Assembly: GCA_029548365.1 (NCBI GenBank)
Contig: JAKPNN010000029.1
Span: 1-64,000 of the forward strand
Reading direction: 5' to 3'
DNA length: 64,000 nt
DNA from: Chloroflexota bacterium
GTDB lineage: Bacteria; Chloroflexota; Anaerolineae; Anaerolineales; Anaerolineaceae
Below the pieces are notes generated by a model. That model was not told the origin of the DNA, made no database searches, and saw nothing but the letters and a program-made list of their open reading frames with translations. The translations under genes and the position numbers were made by a program. Of this stretch, positions 9,096-16,912 are shown one piece after another. Each line of letters begins with the position of its first letter. Within the stretch, counting starts at the first letter, position 1.

Positions 9096-9743
9096 GTGGA
9101 GCCGATTAGTATTGAAGAAGCACGAGCATGGTACCGTGATGCCGACCCGGTACACGATTTTGATCACGTCCTGCGCGTTTACCGGATGGCTGAACGCCTG
9201 GCGCAGGCGGAGGGCGCAGATTTAGCAATTGTACGGGCAGCCGCCTGGCTTCATGATTCACGGGGCAGCGCCCCCGGAGAAAATGACAGCCTGCGAGCAG
9301 AACATCACCTCGCCTCAGCAGAGTTTGCCGGCCAGGTGCTGGCCGAGAAAGGCTGGCCGGTGGAACAAATTACCGCTGTGCAGGTTTGCATCCGATCACA
9401 CCGCTTTCGCGACCAGGGCGAAAAACCAGAGACTCTGGAAGCCAAAGTGCTTTTTGACGCAGATAAGCTGGATGTTTTGGGGGCAATTGGCGCTGCCCGA
9501 ACGATTGCCTACGCTGCCCTGGATGGTCAACCCGTGTACACTGAACCCTCAATTCAGTTCATGCAGACCGGTCAAGCTGAACCGGGCGAGCCCCATTCTT
9601 CGTATCATGAATTTCTTTTCAAACTGCGCCATGTCAAAGGACGCCTTTTCACCGCCAGTGGCAGGGCATTAGCCGAAGCGCGCCATGCCTATATGGTCGA
9701 ATTTTATGGTCAATTACAGGCAGAAGTGCGTGGTGAGCGCTAA
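9096..9743 (+). CDS. HD domain phosphohydrolase
   Basis: A 215-residue metal-dependent phosphohydrolase of the HD superfamily. The signature is HDFDHVLRVYR (about residues 20-30), AWLHDS (about 50-55) with the HD pair, the IRSHRF segment (about 97-102) and LFDADKLD (about 115-122) with the last metal Asp. It resembles YedJ/YpgQ-type HD hydrolases, thought to act on nucleotides. Start is GTG 9096, preceded by CAGGAGC about 11 bases upstream. The substrate cannot be told from sequence. Confidence 0.85.
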   Translation: MEPISIEEARAWYRDADPVHDFDHVLRVYRMAERLAQAEGADLAIVRAAAWLHDSRGSAPGENDSLRAEHHLASAEFAGQVLAEKGWPVEQITAVQVCIRSHRFRDQGEKPETLEAKVLFDADKLDVLGAIGAARTIAYAALDGQPVYTEPSIQFMQTGQAEPGEPHSSYHEFLFKLRHVKGRLFTASGRALAEARHAYMVEFYGQLQAEVRGER

Positions 9744-9784
9744 AAGGTTGCCAGCGATGATGCCTCATAATAAAATCCCCTAAA

Positions 9785-9815
9785 TTGAAAAAAGAAATTA
9801 TACTAAGGATATACT
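9785..9815 (+). promoter_or_regulatory. Putative promoter of the glycosyltransferase gene
   Basis: TTGAAA (9785-9790) and TATACT (9810-9815) are spaced by 19 bases. The -10 lies in a direct repeat (TATACTAAGG at 9799-9808 and 9810-9819), so two overlapping -10 choices exist. The repeat could alternatively be a protein site. Confidence 0.4.
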
Positions 9816-9845
9816 AAGGGTTGCCGAGCACAGGAACACGGATCG

Positions 9846-10955
9846 ATGAAAATTTGTCTTGTCCATGAGTATTTGATCGAATTTGGAGGTGCCGAACAGG
9901 TTCTCAAGGGGTTGTTGGAACTCTGGCCGGATGCGCCCATATTCACATTGATCTACGATGCAAAGGGTAACTGCAAGGATATTATCCAATCCACCCGGGT
10001 GACGGGGTCTTTTTTGAACAAGTTGCCGTTTTCAAAAGGCAAGCACCGTGCTTATCTCCCGTTGATGCCCCTGGCCATCGAGCAGTTTGACCTTTCGGGT
10101 TTTGATGTCGTGATTTCTGCCAGTCATGCGATTGCTAAAGGGGTTATCACCGGCCCTGATCAACTGCACATTGGCTATGTCCATACACCCATTCGTTATG
10201 CCTGGGATATGCAGACGGAGTACCTTCTAAAAGCTGGACTGGAAAAGGGTCTGCGCAGTTTTATCGCCCGTTCATTGCTGCATTACCTGCGCATATGGGA
10301 CATGCGAACAGCTGCGGGTGTGGATCACTACATTGCCAACTCGCAATTTATCGCCCGACGGATTATGAAATTATATAAGCGGGAGGCAGAGGTCATCTAT
10401 CCACCGGTGGAGATCGACCGCTTTACGGTCAGGGAAGATAAGGAGGAATTTTACGTTACGATCTCTCGTATGGTCCCCTATAAAAAGCTGGATCTGATTG
10501 TGAGCGCCTTCAACCAATTACCGGACAAGAAATTGGTGGTGATTGGCGACGGACCTGAGTTTAAACGATTGAAAACGATGGCGTCCAGCAATATCACACT
10601 GTTGGGCTTTCAAAGTGATCAGGTGATTGAAGACACCTTGCAACGCGCCAGGGCGTTTGTATATGCAGCCCAGGAGGATTTCGGAATTGTTCCGGTTGAA
10701 GCCCAGGCTTGTGGAACACCGGTGATTGCTTATGGAAAAGGGGGTGCGTTAGAGACCGTTATTCCAGGGAAAACCGGGCTGCTTTTCAATCAACAAACGG
10801 CAGAGGCTCTGGTAAGCGCGATTGAGGATTTTGAACGATTACCAGCCTTCAACCCATTAACCCTCAGAAAAAATGCAGAGCGATTTGGCAAAGAACGTTT
10901 CAAACGCGAAATGTTCGCCTTTGTAGAAGATAAGGTTAAGGCTTATTTCAGTTAA
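9846..10955 (+). CDS. Family 4 glycosyltransferase
   Basis: A 369-residue GT-B glycosyltransferase of the WbaZ-like GT4 group, transferring a sugar from a nucleotide-sugar donor to a lipid-linked acceptor. Visible features are the N-terminal MKICLVHEYLIEFGGAEQVL acceptor-domain start, YVHTPIRYAWD (about residues 112-122), the hinge region YVTISRMVPYKKLDLIV (about 203-219), and the donor motif EDFGIVPVEAQACGTPVIAY (about 278-297) with the conserved E-x7-E pair. No signal peptide; it acts at the cytoplasmic membrane face. It stands before a polyprenyl-phosphate sugar-1-phosphate transferase, which fits surface polysaccharide assembly. The sugar specificity is not readable. Confidence 0.88.
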   Translation: MKICLVHEYLIEFGGAEQVLKGLLELWPDAPIFTLIYDAKGNCKDIIQSTRVTGSFLNKLPFSKGKHRAYLPLMPLAIEQFDLSGFDVVISASHAIAKGVITGPDQLHIGYVHTPIRYAWDMQTEYLLKAGLEKGLRSFIARSLLHYLRIWDMRTAAGVDHYIANSQFIARRIMKLYKREAEVIYPPVEIDRFTVREDKEEFYVTISRMVPYKKLDLIVSAFNQLPDKKLVVIGDGPEFKRLKTMASSNITLLGFQSDQVIEDTLQRARAFVYAAQEDFGIVPVEAQACGTPVIAYGKGGALETVIPGKTGLLFNQQTAEALVSAIEDFERLPAFNPLTLRKNAERFGKERFKREMFAFVEDKVKAYFS

Positions 10956-11037
10956 CATGAACAACTTATGGGCAGGTATGGGTTGCTATGATGGGCGGAA
11001 AGCTTTTTTTGCGCCTCCCTCAGAAAAACGATGACCT

Positions 11038-12480
11038 ATGACCAGAGATCAAAGCAAACGGATCCACACCACACTTTTAGAAAACCGAAACAGCGTGGTG
11101 ATCGGATTGTTAATCCTGGCTGACATCATCACGGTCAGTTTTGCTGTTGTGCTGTCAGCGACGATTCGTTACATCCTTATACCCACCATGGGTGGGATTG
11201 TTAATTGGCAGTTGATCATCAACAGCCTGGTTTTCTTTGTGATCTTCACAGTTGTTCTCGCCTGGTTGAACGGACTGTATCCCGGATTTGGTTTGGCAGC
11301 AGTGCAGGAGATGCAAAGAGTGTTGTATGTGGTCAGCCTGGCATCGGTTTTTCTGGGGGTCATCCTGTTCCTGCAGCAGTTGGGGATGGCGTTCTCCCGC
11401 ATGATCTTTGTACTGACCTGGTTTCTATCCGCGATGTTCATGATGCTGGGCCGCTTTGCGATACGCAACCGCTTTAGCCGGTTCACCTGGTGGGGAATTC
11501 CGATGATTGTCATCGGTTCACATGAGCGGGTTGCACCCGTTATCAACAAATTGCATCAAATCCGGCGTTTGGGCTTTCGCCCCGTCTATTATTTTGACCC
11601 TGACGCACGGGCAGATCAGTCAATCTCGGGGGTGGATCCCATTAATGATCAACAAGCTCTGCGAAACCTGGTTACGGAATCCAGGATTCAACATGTGGTT
11701 TTAACCACTCCCATCGAATATTTTAATTCTGCTGAATCTGAGTGGCTGCGGGATGTGTTTCCAAATATCCTTTTTATCCTCGATACAGCGCCCTTTGGTT
11801 CATTGTGGGTGCGCACGATTGATATTCACGGCACCCTGGCGGTTGAGACCAACTATCACCTGCTTAACAAACAGGAAACAATCATCAAACGGATCTTTGA
11901 TATGATCCTGACGGTCCTGTTGCTGCTGGTGACCTGGCCGATCTTTTTGCTACTGGCCCTGCTGGTACGCCTGGACTCTAAAGGTCCCATCCTTTACACC
12001 CAACAACGCCTGGGACAAAACGGCGAGCTTTTTGATAGCTATAAATTTCGCACCATGTTCAAAGACGCGGAGGAGAGACTTCAGGAAGTTCTGGACGCTG
12101 ACCCGGAAGCTAAACAGGAATATCAAACCTATCATAAACTGGTCAACGACCCTCGGGTGACCCGGGTAGGAAAATTTTTACGCCGTTACAGCCTGGATGA
12201 ACTGCCCCAATTCATCAATGTGCTCAAAGGGGACATGAATTTAATCGGGCCGCGCAGCTACCTGCCGCGAGAGCTGCCTGTCATGGGTTCTTACGTCAAG
12301 GTGATCCTGAAGGTAAGGCCGGGCATTACCGGCTGGTGGCAGGTGATGGGGCGCAATGCCACCTCATTTCAAGAACGACTGCAACTGGATGAGTACTACA
12401 TCAGCAACTGGTCGATCTGGCTGGATGTTTACATCACGATCAAAACTGTCTGGGTGTTGATCCGCGGTGAGGGGTTATAG
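11038..12480 (+). CDS. Polyprenyl-phosphate sugar-1-phosphate transferase (WbaP-like)
   Basis: A 480-residue membrane enzyme that primes polysaccharide synthesis by moving a hexose-1-phosphate from a UDP-sugar to undecaprenyl phosphate. Four hydrophobic segments occur in the first 140 residues, then a Rossmann-like CoA-binding-type domain (about 155-260), a re-entrant helix (about 285-310), and the catalytic C-terminal domain with YKFRTM (about 340), LRRYSLDELPQ (about 382-392) and LIGPRSYLPRELP (about 402-414). It begins 82 bases after the glycosyltransferase and is probably cotranscribed. No other capsule gene follows. Confidence 0.9.
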   Translation: MTRDQSKRIHTTLLENRNSVVIGLLILADIITVSFAVVLSATIRYILIPTMGGIVNWQLIINSLVFFVIFTVVLAWLNGLYPGFGLAAVQEMQRVLYVVSLASVFLGVILFLQQLGMAFSRMIFVLTWFLSAMFMMLGRFAIRNRFSRFTWWGIPMIVIGSHERVAPVINKLHQIRRLGFRPVYYFDPDARADQSISGVDPINDQQALRNLVTESRIQHVVLTTPIEYFNSAESEWLRDVFPNILFILDTAPFGSLWVRTIDIHGTLAVETNYHLLNKQETIIKRIFDMILTVLLLLVTWPIFLLLALLVRLDSKGPILYTQQRLGQNGELFDSYKFRTMFKDAEERLQEVLDADPEAKQEYQTYHKLVNDPRVTRVGKFLRRYSLDELPQFINVLKGDMNLIGPRSYLPRELPVMGSYVKVILKVRPGITGWWQVMGRNATSFQERLQLDEYYISNWSIWLDVYITIKTVWVLIRGEGL

Positions 12481-12643
12481 ACGATTAGAAAAGCAATATC
12501 GTGGGGTGTTTAAGTTCGGGTGGCTTTAAAATATTTGTGTTTCAATTTGCCCAGATCCAGCTGATCACAACACACCATGCACAGCGTTTTTAAGTATTCT
12601 CTTTTAGAAGGTGTGCCCCAATTTTTTGAGCGCATCCAAAAAA

Positions 12644-13990
12644 CTACACCATCACGCTGGCGTGACCGTAGAGCTGTTCGCGCAGAGTCAATATCTGACG
12701 CCGGAAACGGTCGTCGGTCTCCATCAAATCGGTGACCTTCTCGCAGGCGTAAATTACCGTGGTGTGATCGCGCCCGCCCACGTATTCCCCGATTTGGGGC
12801 AGCGACACCCCGCCTTCCTCACGCAGCAGATACATCGCCACCTGGCGCGGCAGGGCGACCTCCCGCGTGCGCTCGCGACCCAGCAAGCGCTCATTCGAAA
12901 TGCCAAACGCAGCCGAAACTGCCGCCAGCACATCATCGGGTTTTAAGTCGGCGCCCTGGGGCAGGAAATCAGCCAGCGCCTGGTGCGCCAGGTCCAGCGT
13001 CAACGGGATGCCACTCAGGTCCGAGAAGGCCAGCACCCGGTTGAGCGCGCCTTCCAGCTCGCGGATATTGGATTGCACCTTGCGGGCGATCATCTCCAGG
13101 ATATCCGCCTGGACGTCACGACCGGCACGTTCAGCTTTCGTGCGCAGGATGGCCTGGCGGGTCTCAACATCGGGCGGCTGGATATCGGCTGTCAACCCCC
13201 ATTCAAAGCGGGAACGCAAACGCTCTTCCAGCGTTGATAGCGATTTAGGCGAACGGTCCGATGAGATCACAATTTGTTTATTCTGACCGTGCAGGGTGTT
13301 GAAGGTGTGAAAAAATTCTTCCTGGGTGGATTCCTTGCCAGCGATGAACTGGATGTCATCAATCAGCAGTACGTCTACCTGGCGGTATTTTTCTCTGAAA
13401 GCAGCCGTGGTGTGGGTGCGGATGGCGTTGATCAGGTCGTTGGTGAATTCCTCTGAAGAGACATACAGCGCGTTCAATCCAGCGGGCAGGCACGCATTCC
13501 CGATGGCGTGCAGCAGGTGGGTTTTACCCAGACCCACCCCCCCGTAGAGGAACAGGGGGTTGTAAGCTCGCGCCGGGTTTTCTGCCACCGCCATGCAGGC
13601 GGCATGCGCCAGGCGGTTATCAGCGCCAACTACGAAATTATCAAAACGGTAGCGGCAGTTGATATTGGGGCTTTCCTGAAGGGGAGCTTGCGAAACGATT
13701 TCAACCACAGGCGCGGCCGTATCGCTGGCAGATTTTGTTGCGCTCCAGACTTTAAATCGTGGGGTAACCGGGTGACCTAACATACCTGTCATCAATCGGG
13801 CAATGGTGGTGCTCAATCGGTTTTCAAGCCAATCACGGGCATACGCGTTCTTGACGCCAATTTCCACACAGCCTTCGTCCTGGTCATAGGCAATTAATTC
13901 TGCACTGCTGACCCAGGTATCAAAAGCTGCCTTTGACATATCATGCTGAAGCTGACCAACCGTTGCCTGCCAGGCATGTTCTGCATTCAT
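12644..13990 (-). CDS. dnaA: Chromosomal replication initiator DnaA
   Basis: DnaA binds the origin and melts it in its ATP form. The 448-residue protein has domain I (1-90), a short linker, the AAA+ domain with Walker A GGVGLGKT (150-157) and Walker B LLIDDIQF (208-215), and domain IV with the DNA-binding signature GGRDHTTVIYACEKV near residue 413. The start at 13990 is set by GGAGAGGA just upstream on the minus strand. The neighbouring genes are not dnaN, recF or gyrB, and no DnaA-box cluster was found in the 452-base upstream gap. Confidence 0.95.
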   Translation of the reverse strand: MNAEHAWQATVGQLQHDMSKAAFDTWVSSAELIAYDQDEGCVEIGVKNAYARDWLENRLSTTIARLMTGMLGHPVTPRFKVWSATKSASDTAAPVVEIVSQAPLQESPNINCRYRFDNFVVGADNRLAHAACMAVAENPARAYNPLFLYGGVGLGKTHLLHAIGNACLPAGLNALYVSSEEFTNDLINAIRTHTTAAFREKYRQVDVLLIDDIQFIAGKESTQEEFFHTFNTLHGQNKQIVISSDRSPKSLSTLEERLRSRFEWGLTADIQPPDVETRQAILRTKAERAGRDVQADILEMIARKVQSNIRELEGALNRVLAFSDLSGIPLTLDLAHQALADFLPQGADLKPDDVLAAVSAAFGISNERLLGRERTREVALPRQVAMYLLREEGGVSLPQIGEYVGGRDHTTVIYACEKVTDLMETDDRFRRQILTLREQLYGHASVMV

Positions 13991-14012
13991 AAATAATTCC
14001 TCTCCAACGCAA

Positions 14013-14036
14013 TGTGAACAACATAAAGATTTCACA
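14013..14036. promoter_or_regulatory. Inverted repeat upstream of dnaA
   Basis: TGTGAA (14013-14018) and TTCACA (14031-14036) form a symmetrical site with a 12-base spacer, 23 bases before the dnaA start codon. It could be an operator or an RNA hairpin in the dnaA leader; the function is unknown. Confidence 0.3.
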
Positions 14037-14150
14037 ATGCGCTTTTATAAAAAATGCCACTGCTGAAAAGAGTACATTGACTGTAAATCCACCCAAACCG
14101 ATTGATCCTGTCGGTTCGAGAAAACTTGTTCCTGTTTCTAGTGGCTCTCT

Positions 14151-14167
14151 TATTCTAACTGAGAATA
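14151..14167. promoter_or_regulatory. Second inverted repeat upstream of dnaA
   Basis: TATTCT (14151-14156) and AGAATA (14162-14167) flank five bases in perfect symmetry. With the repeat at 14013-14036 it is the only notable structure in the dnaA upstream gap apart from a G/C hairpin (CCCCCA/TGGGGG, 14322-14337). No gene is supported in 13991-14442. Confidence 0.25.
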
Positions 14168-14274
14168 GGGCGAAGCTCATTAAAAACTGTACTATTCTTG
14201 CTAAAAAAATCAGATTCTTTAAGACGCTGAAACCTTAAAAAGTGTGATTTATGTGATCAGTATTAAATGCGCCA

Positions 14275-14286
14275 CTTCGCGTAGCA
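14275..14286. repeat. Possible fragment of an interspersed repeat
   Basis: CTTCGCGTAGCA here is identical to the reverse complement of the core of the repeat at 57912-57961. Similarity ends after the 12-mer, so this may be a decayed copy or chance. Confidence 0.25.
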
Positions 14287-14442
14287 ATGGACCCCTTTTG
14301 TAGGGAGCCCCAAGATCTCGTCCCCCACAGGTGGGGGTTATGACACAGAAAACAGGCTGTATGCCCACCAATCAAGGGAGTAGAAAAAATGATGCTTGTA
14401 GCAAATGCTCATTTGTTCGAAATCGAGACGCGGAAAATTGAA

Positions 14443-15762
14443 TCAAGGTCTTTTATCCGCAATCATCATCCTTGCTGCGCGCCGACCGATCTCGACCGCG
14501 AAGTTTGTTCCCCGATCCCAGGGGTAAACCTGGCTCATGCTGGCAAAATATAAGCCTTGTAAGGGAGTGCGGATCGCAGGAATATTCTTCGAGTGATTCA
14601 CCACGGGCACCGGCTGGGCATACCGGGTGCGCGAAAGCCAGGTGCGCTTGACCCAATCCGGTGAAAAATCCGGGTTGAAGTGGGCTAACTGGGGGATAAA
14701 CCTGGCTTCCAGCTCGGTTTGCGAAAGCTGAAAGTATTCATGATCAGCCGGAAGGTAGTCGCCGACATAGACGATGTGATCACCGCCGAAATACGCCGGC
14801 GAAAGGTAGTTGGTATGTTCCACCAGCGAGAGGAAGGGAAAACCGGCGCTTTTTGGAAGGTTGTACCAGTAATAGCCCTCTCTCGAAAGTTGATGTTTTA
14901 GGGAGAGGGTCATCACCACCGCACCCATGCTTTTGAGTGACAGGAGTCCTGCCAGGTAATCTCGGGGAAGATCCGGCGCCAGCCGCGCCAGCAACCCCGG
15001 CGAGGTTGTGAACAGAACCTGGTCGAAGGTAGAGTTGCTGCCATCTTCCAACGAAACGGACACCTGGCTCTCGCCACAAGGATTGATAGCGCTCACAGGT
15101 GCATTTAAGTGAATCTCCACACCTAAACCGCGCAGGTGATCCGCCAGGCGATCACAAAAAACTTGAAATCCGCCCGTAAAGGTGCCCAGGCGGGTGGTGC
15201 GGGCGTGCAGGCGCGCCCAAAACCAGGCCATGTTGACCACATGGGCATATTCTTCCCCGAACTTGCCGATCATCATCGGTTCCCACATGGTCGTATAGAC
15301 TTTGTCACCGGCCCATTTTCGCATCCAGGCATCGACGGTCGTCTTCTCAAGCGCCTGCCAGTTGTTGGTCAGCCGCAGGTACAGGCCGACCAGCCCAAAG
15401 CGCACCTTGTTGATCCCCCAACCGAGGCCGGGATAGCGTAGGGCGGCGAGGATCGAATCGAAGGGATAGAACTTCCCCTGGTGGTACATCACTGTCACCG
15501 GTCGTGGAAACAGCACCTGGTCCATCCAGCCCAGTTCGTCGATCAAGCCCAGCATGTGTTGGTCAGATTGGAACCAGTGGTGGTAATAACGCTCCACGCT
15601 CCAATCCCAATGTGGTTCTTTAAAGCCTGCTGCCAGCCCGCCAACGACATCAGCGGCTTCGAACAGCGTCACCTGCTTACCAGCCCTGGCCAGGTCGTAA
15701 GCGGCAGACAGCCCGCCAATACCCCCGCCGATAACCGCCACATTGTCCTGCTGTGCATGCAT
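14443..15762 (-). CDS. FAD-dependent oxidoreductase (protoporphyrinogen oxidase/amine oxidase-like)
   Basis: A 439-residue flavoprotein. The N-terminal dinucleotide site GGGIGGLSAAYDLARAGKQV starts near residue 12, followed by the second conserved VGGLAAGF (about 42-49). The C-terminal FAD contact is GLYFASMSQVYPWDRGTN (about 402-419). The family includes protoporphyrinogen oxidase-like and UDP-galactopyranose mutase-like enzymes; many close relatives sit in polysaccharide or lipid loci. Start ATG 15762 has AAAGG upstream and avoids overlap with the preceding gene, from which it is 13 bases away, so the two are likely one operon. The substrate is unknown. Confidence 0.8.
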   Translation of the reverse strand: MHAQQDNVAVIGGGIGGLSAAYDLARAGKQVTLFEAADVVGGLAAGFKEPHWDWSVERYYHHWFQSDQHMLGLIDELGWMDQVLFPRPVTVMYHQGKFYPFDSILAALRYPGLGWGINKVRFGLVGLYLRLTNNWQALEKTTVDAWMRKWAGDKVYTTMWEPMMIGKFGEEYAHVVNMAWFWARLHARTTRLGTFTGGFQVFCDRLADHLRGLGVEIHLNAPVSAINPCGESQVSVSLEDGSNSTFDQVLFTTSPGLLARLAPDLPRDYLAGLLSLKSMGAVVMTLSLKHQLSREGYYWYNLPKSAGFPFLSLVEHTNYLSPAYFGGDHIVYVGDYLPADHEYFQLSQTELEARFIPQLAHFNPDFSPDWVKRTWLSRTRYAQPVPVVNHSKNIPAIRTPLQGLYFASMSQVYPWDRGTNFAVEIGRRAARMMIADKRP

Positions 15763-15775
15763 CTTTACAACCTTT

Positions 15776-16813
15776 CTAATCACTGGAATCCTGGGTGTCA
15801 GCCTGGGCTTGCATTTCGCTGATATCAAGGGTCCACGTTAACCCCTCGCGGACAAAGTAGAGGGCTCCCAGCAGGGTGATGGGCAGCCAGATGGCAATCC
15901 GCAGAACCAGTGTGTAACCCAGAGCGGGCTCTGCAGGGATGCTGTATGCTTCCAGCACGGTTCGACCGGCTGCGTCAAAGGTGCCCAGACCGCCCGGCGC
16001 TGCCGGGATCAATAAAACCATGTTGACCACGCCGTTCAACAGCAGCAACTGGTTGAAGGTGAGGTCCAGGTTGAGGGCGCGGCTCACACCCCAATACAGC
16101 CCGGTTTCCAGCAGCCACACCAGGATGGAGGTCAGCAAGATCATCAGGGCGTCCGCAGGTGAGCGGAGACTCATCAATCCATCAAGGAATTTGTCGATGA
16201 TATTGTTCAGTGGACTGCGCCAACGTTCCGGAATGATTTTGGCGATGATTCCGTGCAGCAGGCGCTGGGCTGGTTTGGGGAACATGGCAATCACCACAAA
16301 GAGCGCCAACCCTACCAGGAAAATCACCGCGGCCCAGGCTGCCAGTCCGCTGATTTGTGCCAGCGCCACCCCGCCAGGCAGCCGTGCCAGCTGACCCAGG
16401 TTGAGCAGCACAAACCCGACCACAACCACCGCATCGAAGATTTTCTCAACCACAACGGTCGCCAGGCTGCCCGAAATTGCCACATCAGCACGCCGTTTGA
16501 GGACCACCGCGCGCAGAACCTCGCCCATCCTCAGTGGAAAGACGTTATTGCCCATGAAACCGATCATCAGGATCTGGAATAAATTTCCAATGGATACCTT
16601 TTTAAGGGGTTTCAGCAGGACCTGCCAGCGCCATGCGCGCACCAGCATGCCCCCAAAATAAATCGCCAGTCCCGACGCCAGCCACATCATTCGAGTTTGC
16701 TTCAGGGTGTGCCACAGGTCGCTGTAATTGATCTTTCTAAATGCCAGGAATAAAAACACGGCTGAGATGACCAATCCCAGCCATACCAGGCCACGCTGAT
16801 AGTTGCGTTTCAT
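15776..16813 (-). CDS. LPG-synthase-type (YbhN/AglD-like) integral membrane protein
   Basis: A 345-residue protein with about eight hydrophobic segments, of the lysylphosphatidylglycerol synthase transmembrane/UPF0104 family. Family marks visible are GMLVRAWRWQVLL (about residues 51-63), the FMGNNVFPLRMGEVLRAVVL segment (about 83-102) and the APGGLGTFDA motif (about 272-281). Members are proposed lipid-linked substrate flippases or transferases, and their activity is often unproven. ATG 16813 follows a perfect extended -10 by seven bases with no ribosome binding site. It is divergent from the ABC-F gene and precedes the flavoprotein gene in an operon. Confidence 0.82.
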   Translation of the reverse strand: MKRNYQRGLVWLGLVISAVFLFLAFRKINYSDLWHTLKQTRMMWLASGLAIYFGGMLVRAWRWQVLLKPLKKVSIGNLFQILMIGFMGNNVFPLRMGEVLRAVVLKRRADVAISGSLATVVVEKIFDAVVVVGFVLLNLGQLARLPGGVALAQISGLAAWAAVIFLVGLALFVVIAMFPKPAQRLLHGIIAKIIPERWRSPLNNIIDKFLDGLMSLRSPADALMILLTSILVWLLETGLYWGVSRALNLDLTFNQLLLLNGVVNMVLLIPAAPGGLGTFDAAGRTVLEAYSIPAEPALGYTLVLRIAIWLPITLLGALYFVREGLTWTLDISEMQAQADTQDSSD

Positions 16814-16820
16814 AAATAAA

Positions 16821-16829
16821 ATTTTACCA
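16821..16829 (-). promoter_or_regulatory. Extended -10 promoter (leaderless) of the flippase-like gene
   Basis: On the minus strand TGG-TAAAAT (hexamer 16826-16821) lies seven bases before the ATG at 16813, with no Shine-Dalgarno between. This predicts a leaderless transcript. Confidence 0.6.
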
Positions 16830-16896
16830 TGCAAAGGTGCACCTGAAGGATGACCCGTAACCTCTGCCACCCGGTTGGTTTACCGGCAGTTCAAAA

Positions 16897-16905
16897 TGGT
16901 ATACT
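16897..16905 (+). promoter_or_regulatory. Extended -10 promoter (leaderless) of the ABC-F gene
   Basis: TGG-TATACT (hexamer 16900-16905) precedes the ATG at 16913 by seven bases without a ribosome binding site. It faces the divergent promoter at 16821-16829. Confidence 0.6.
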
Positions 16906-16912
16906 TTGAGCT

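Noticed and set aside
13941-14238. Small frames on both strands upstream of dnaA (possible rpmH or short gene)
   Set aside because: No ribosomal protein L34 motif or ribosome binding site; composition is that of intergenic DNA.
13991-14442. Chromosomal origin in front of dnaA
   Set aside because: No TTATCCACA-type boxes were found in this gap by eye; the two inverted repeats do not resemble them.
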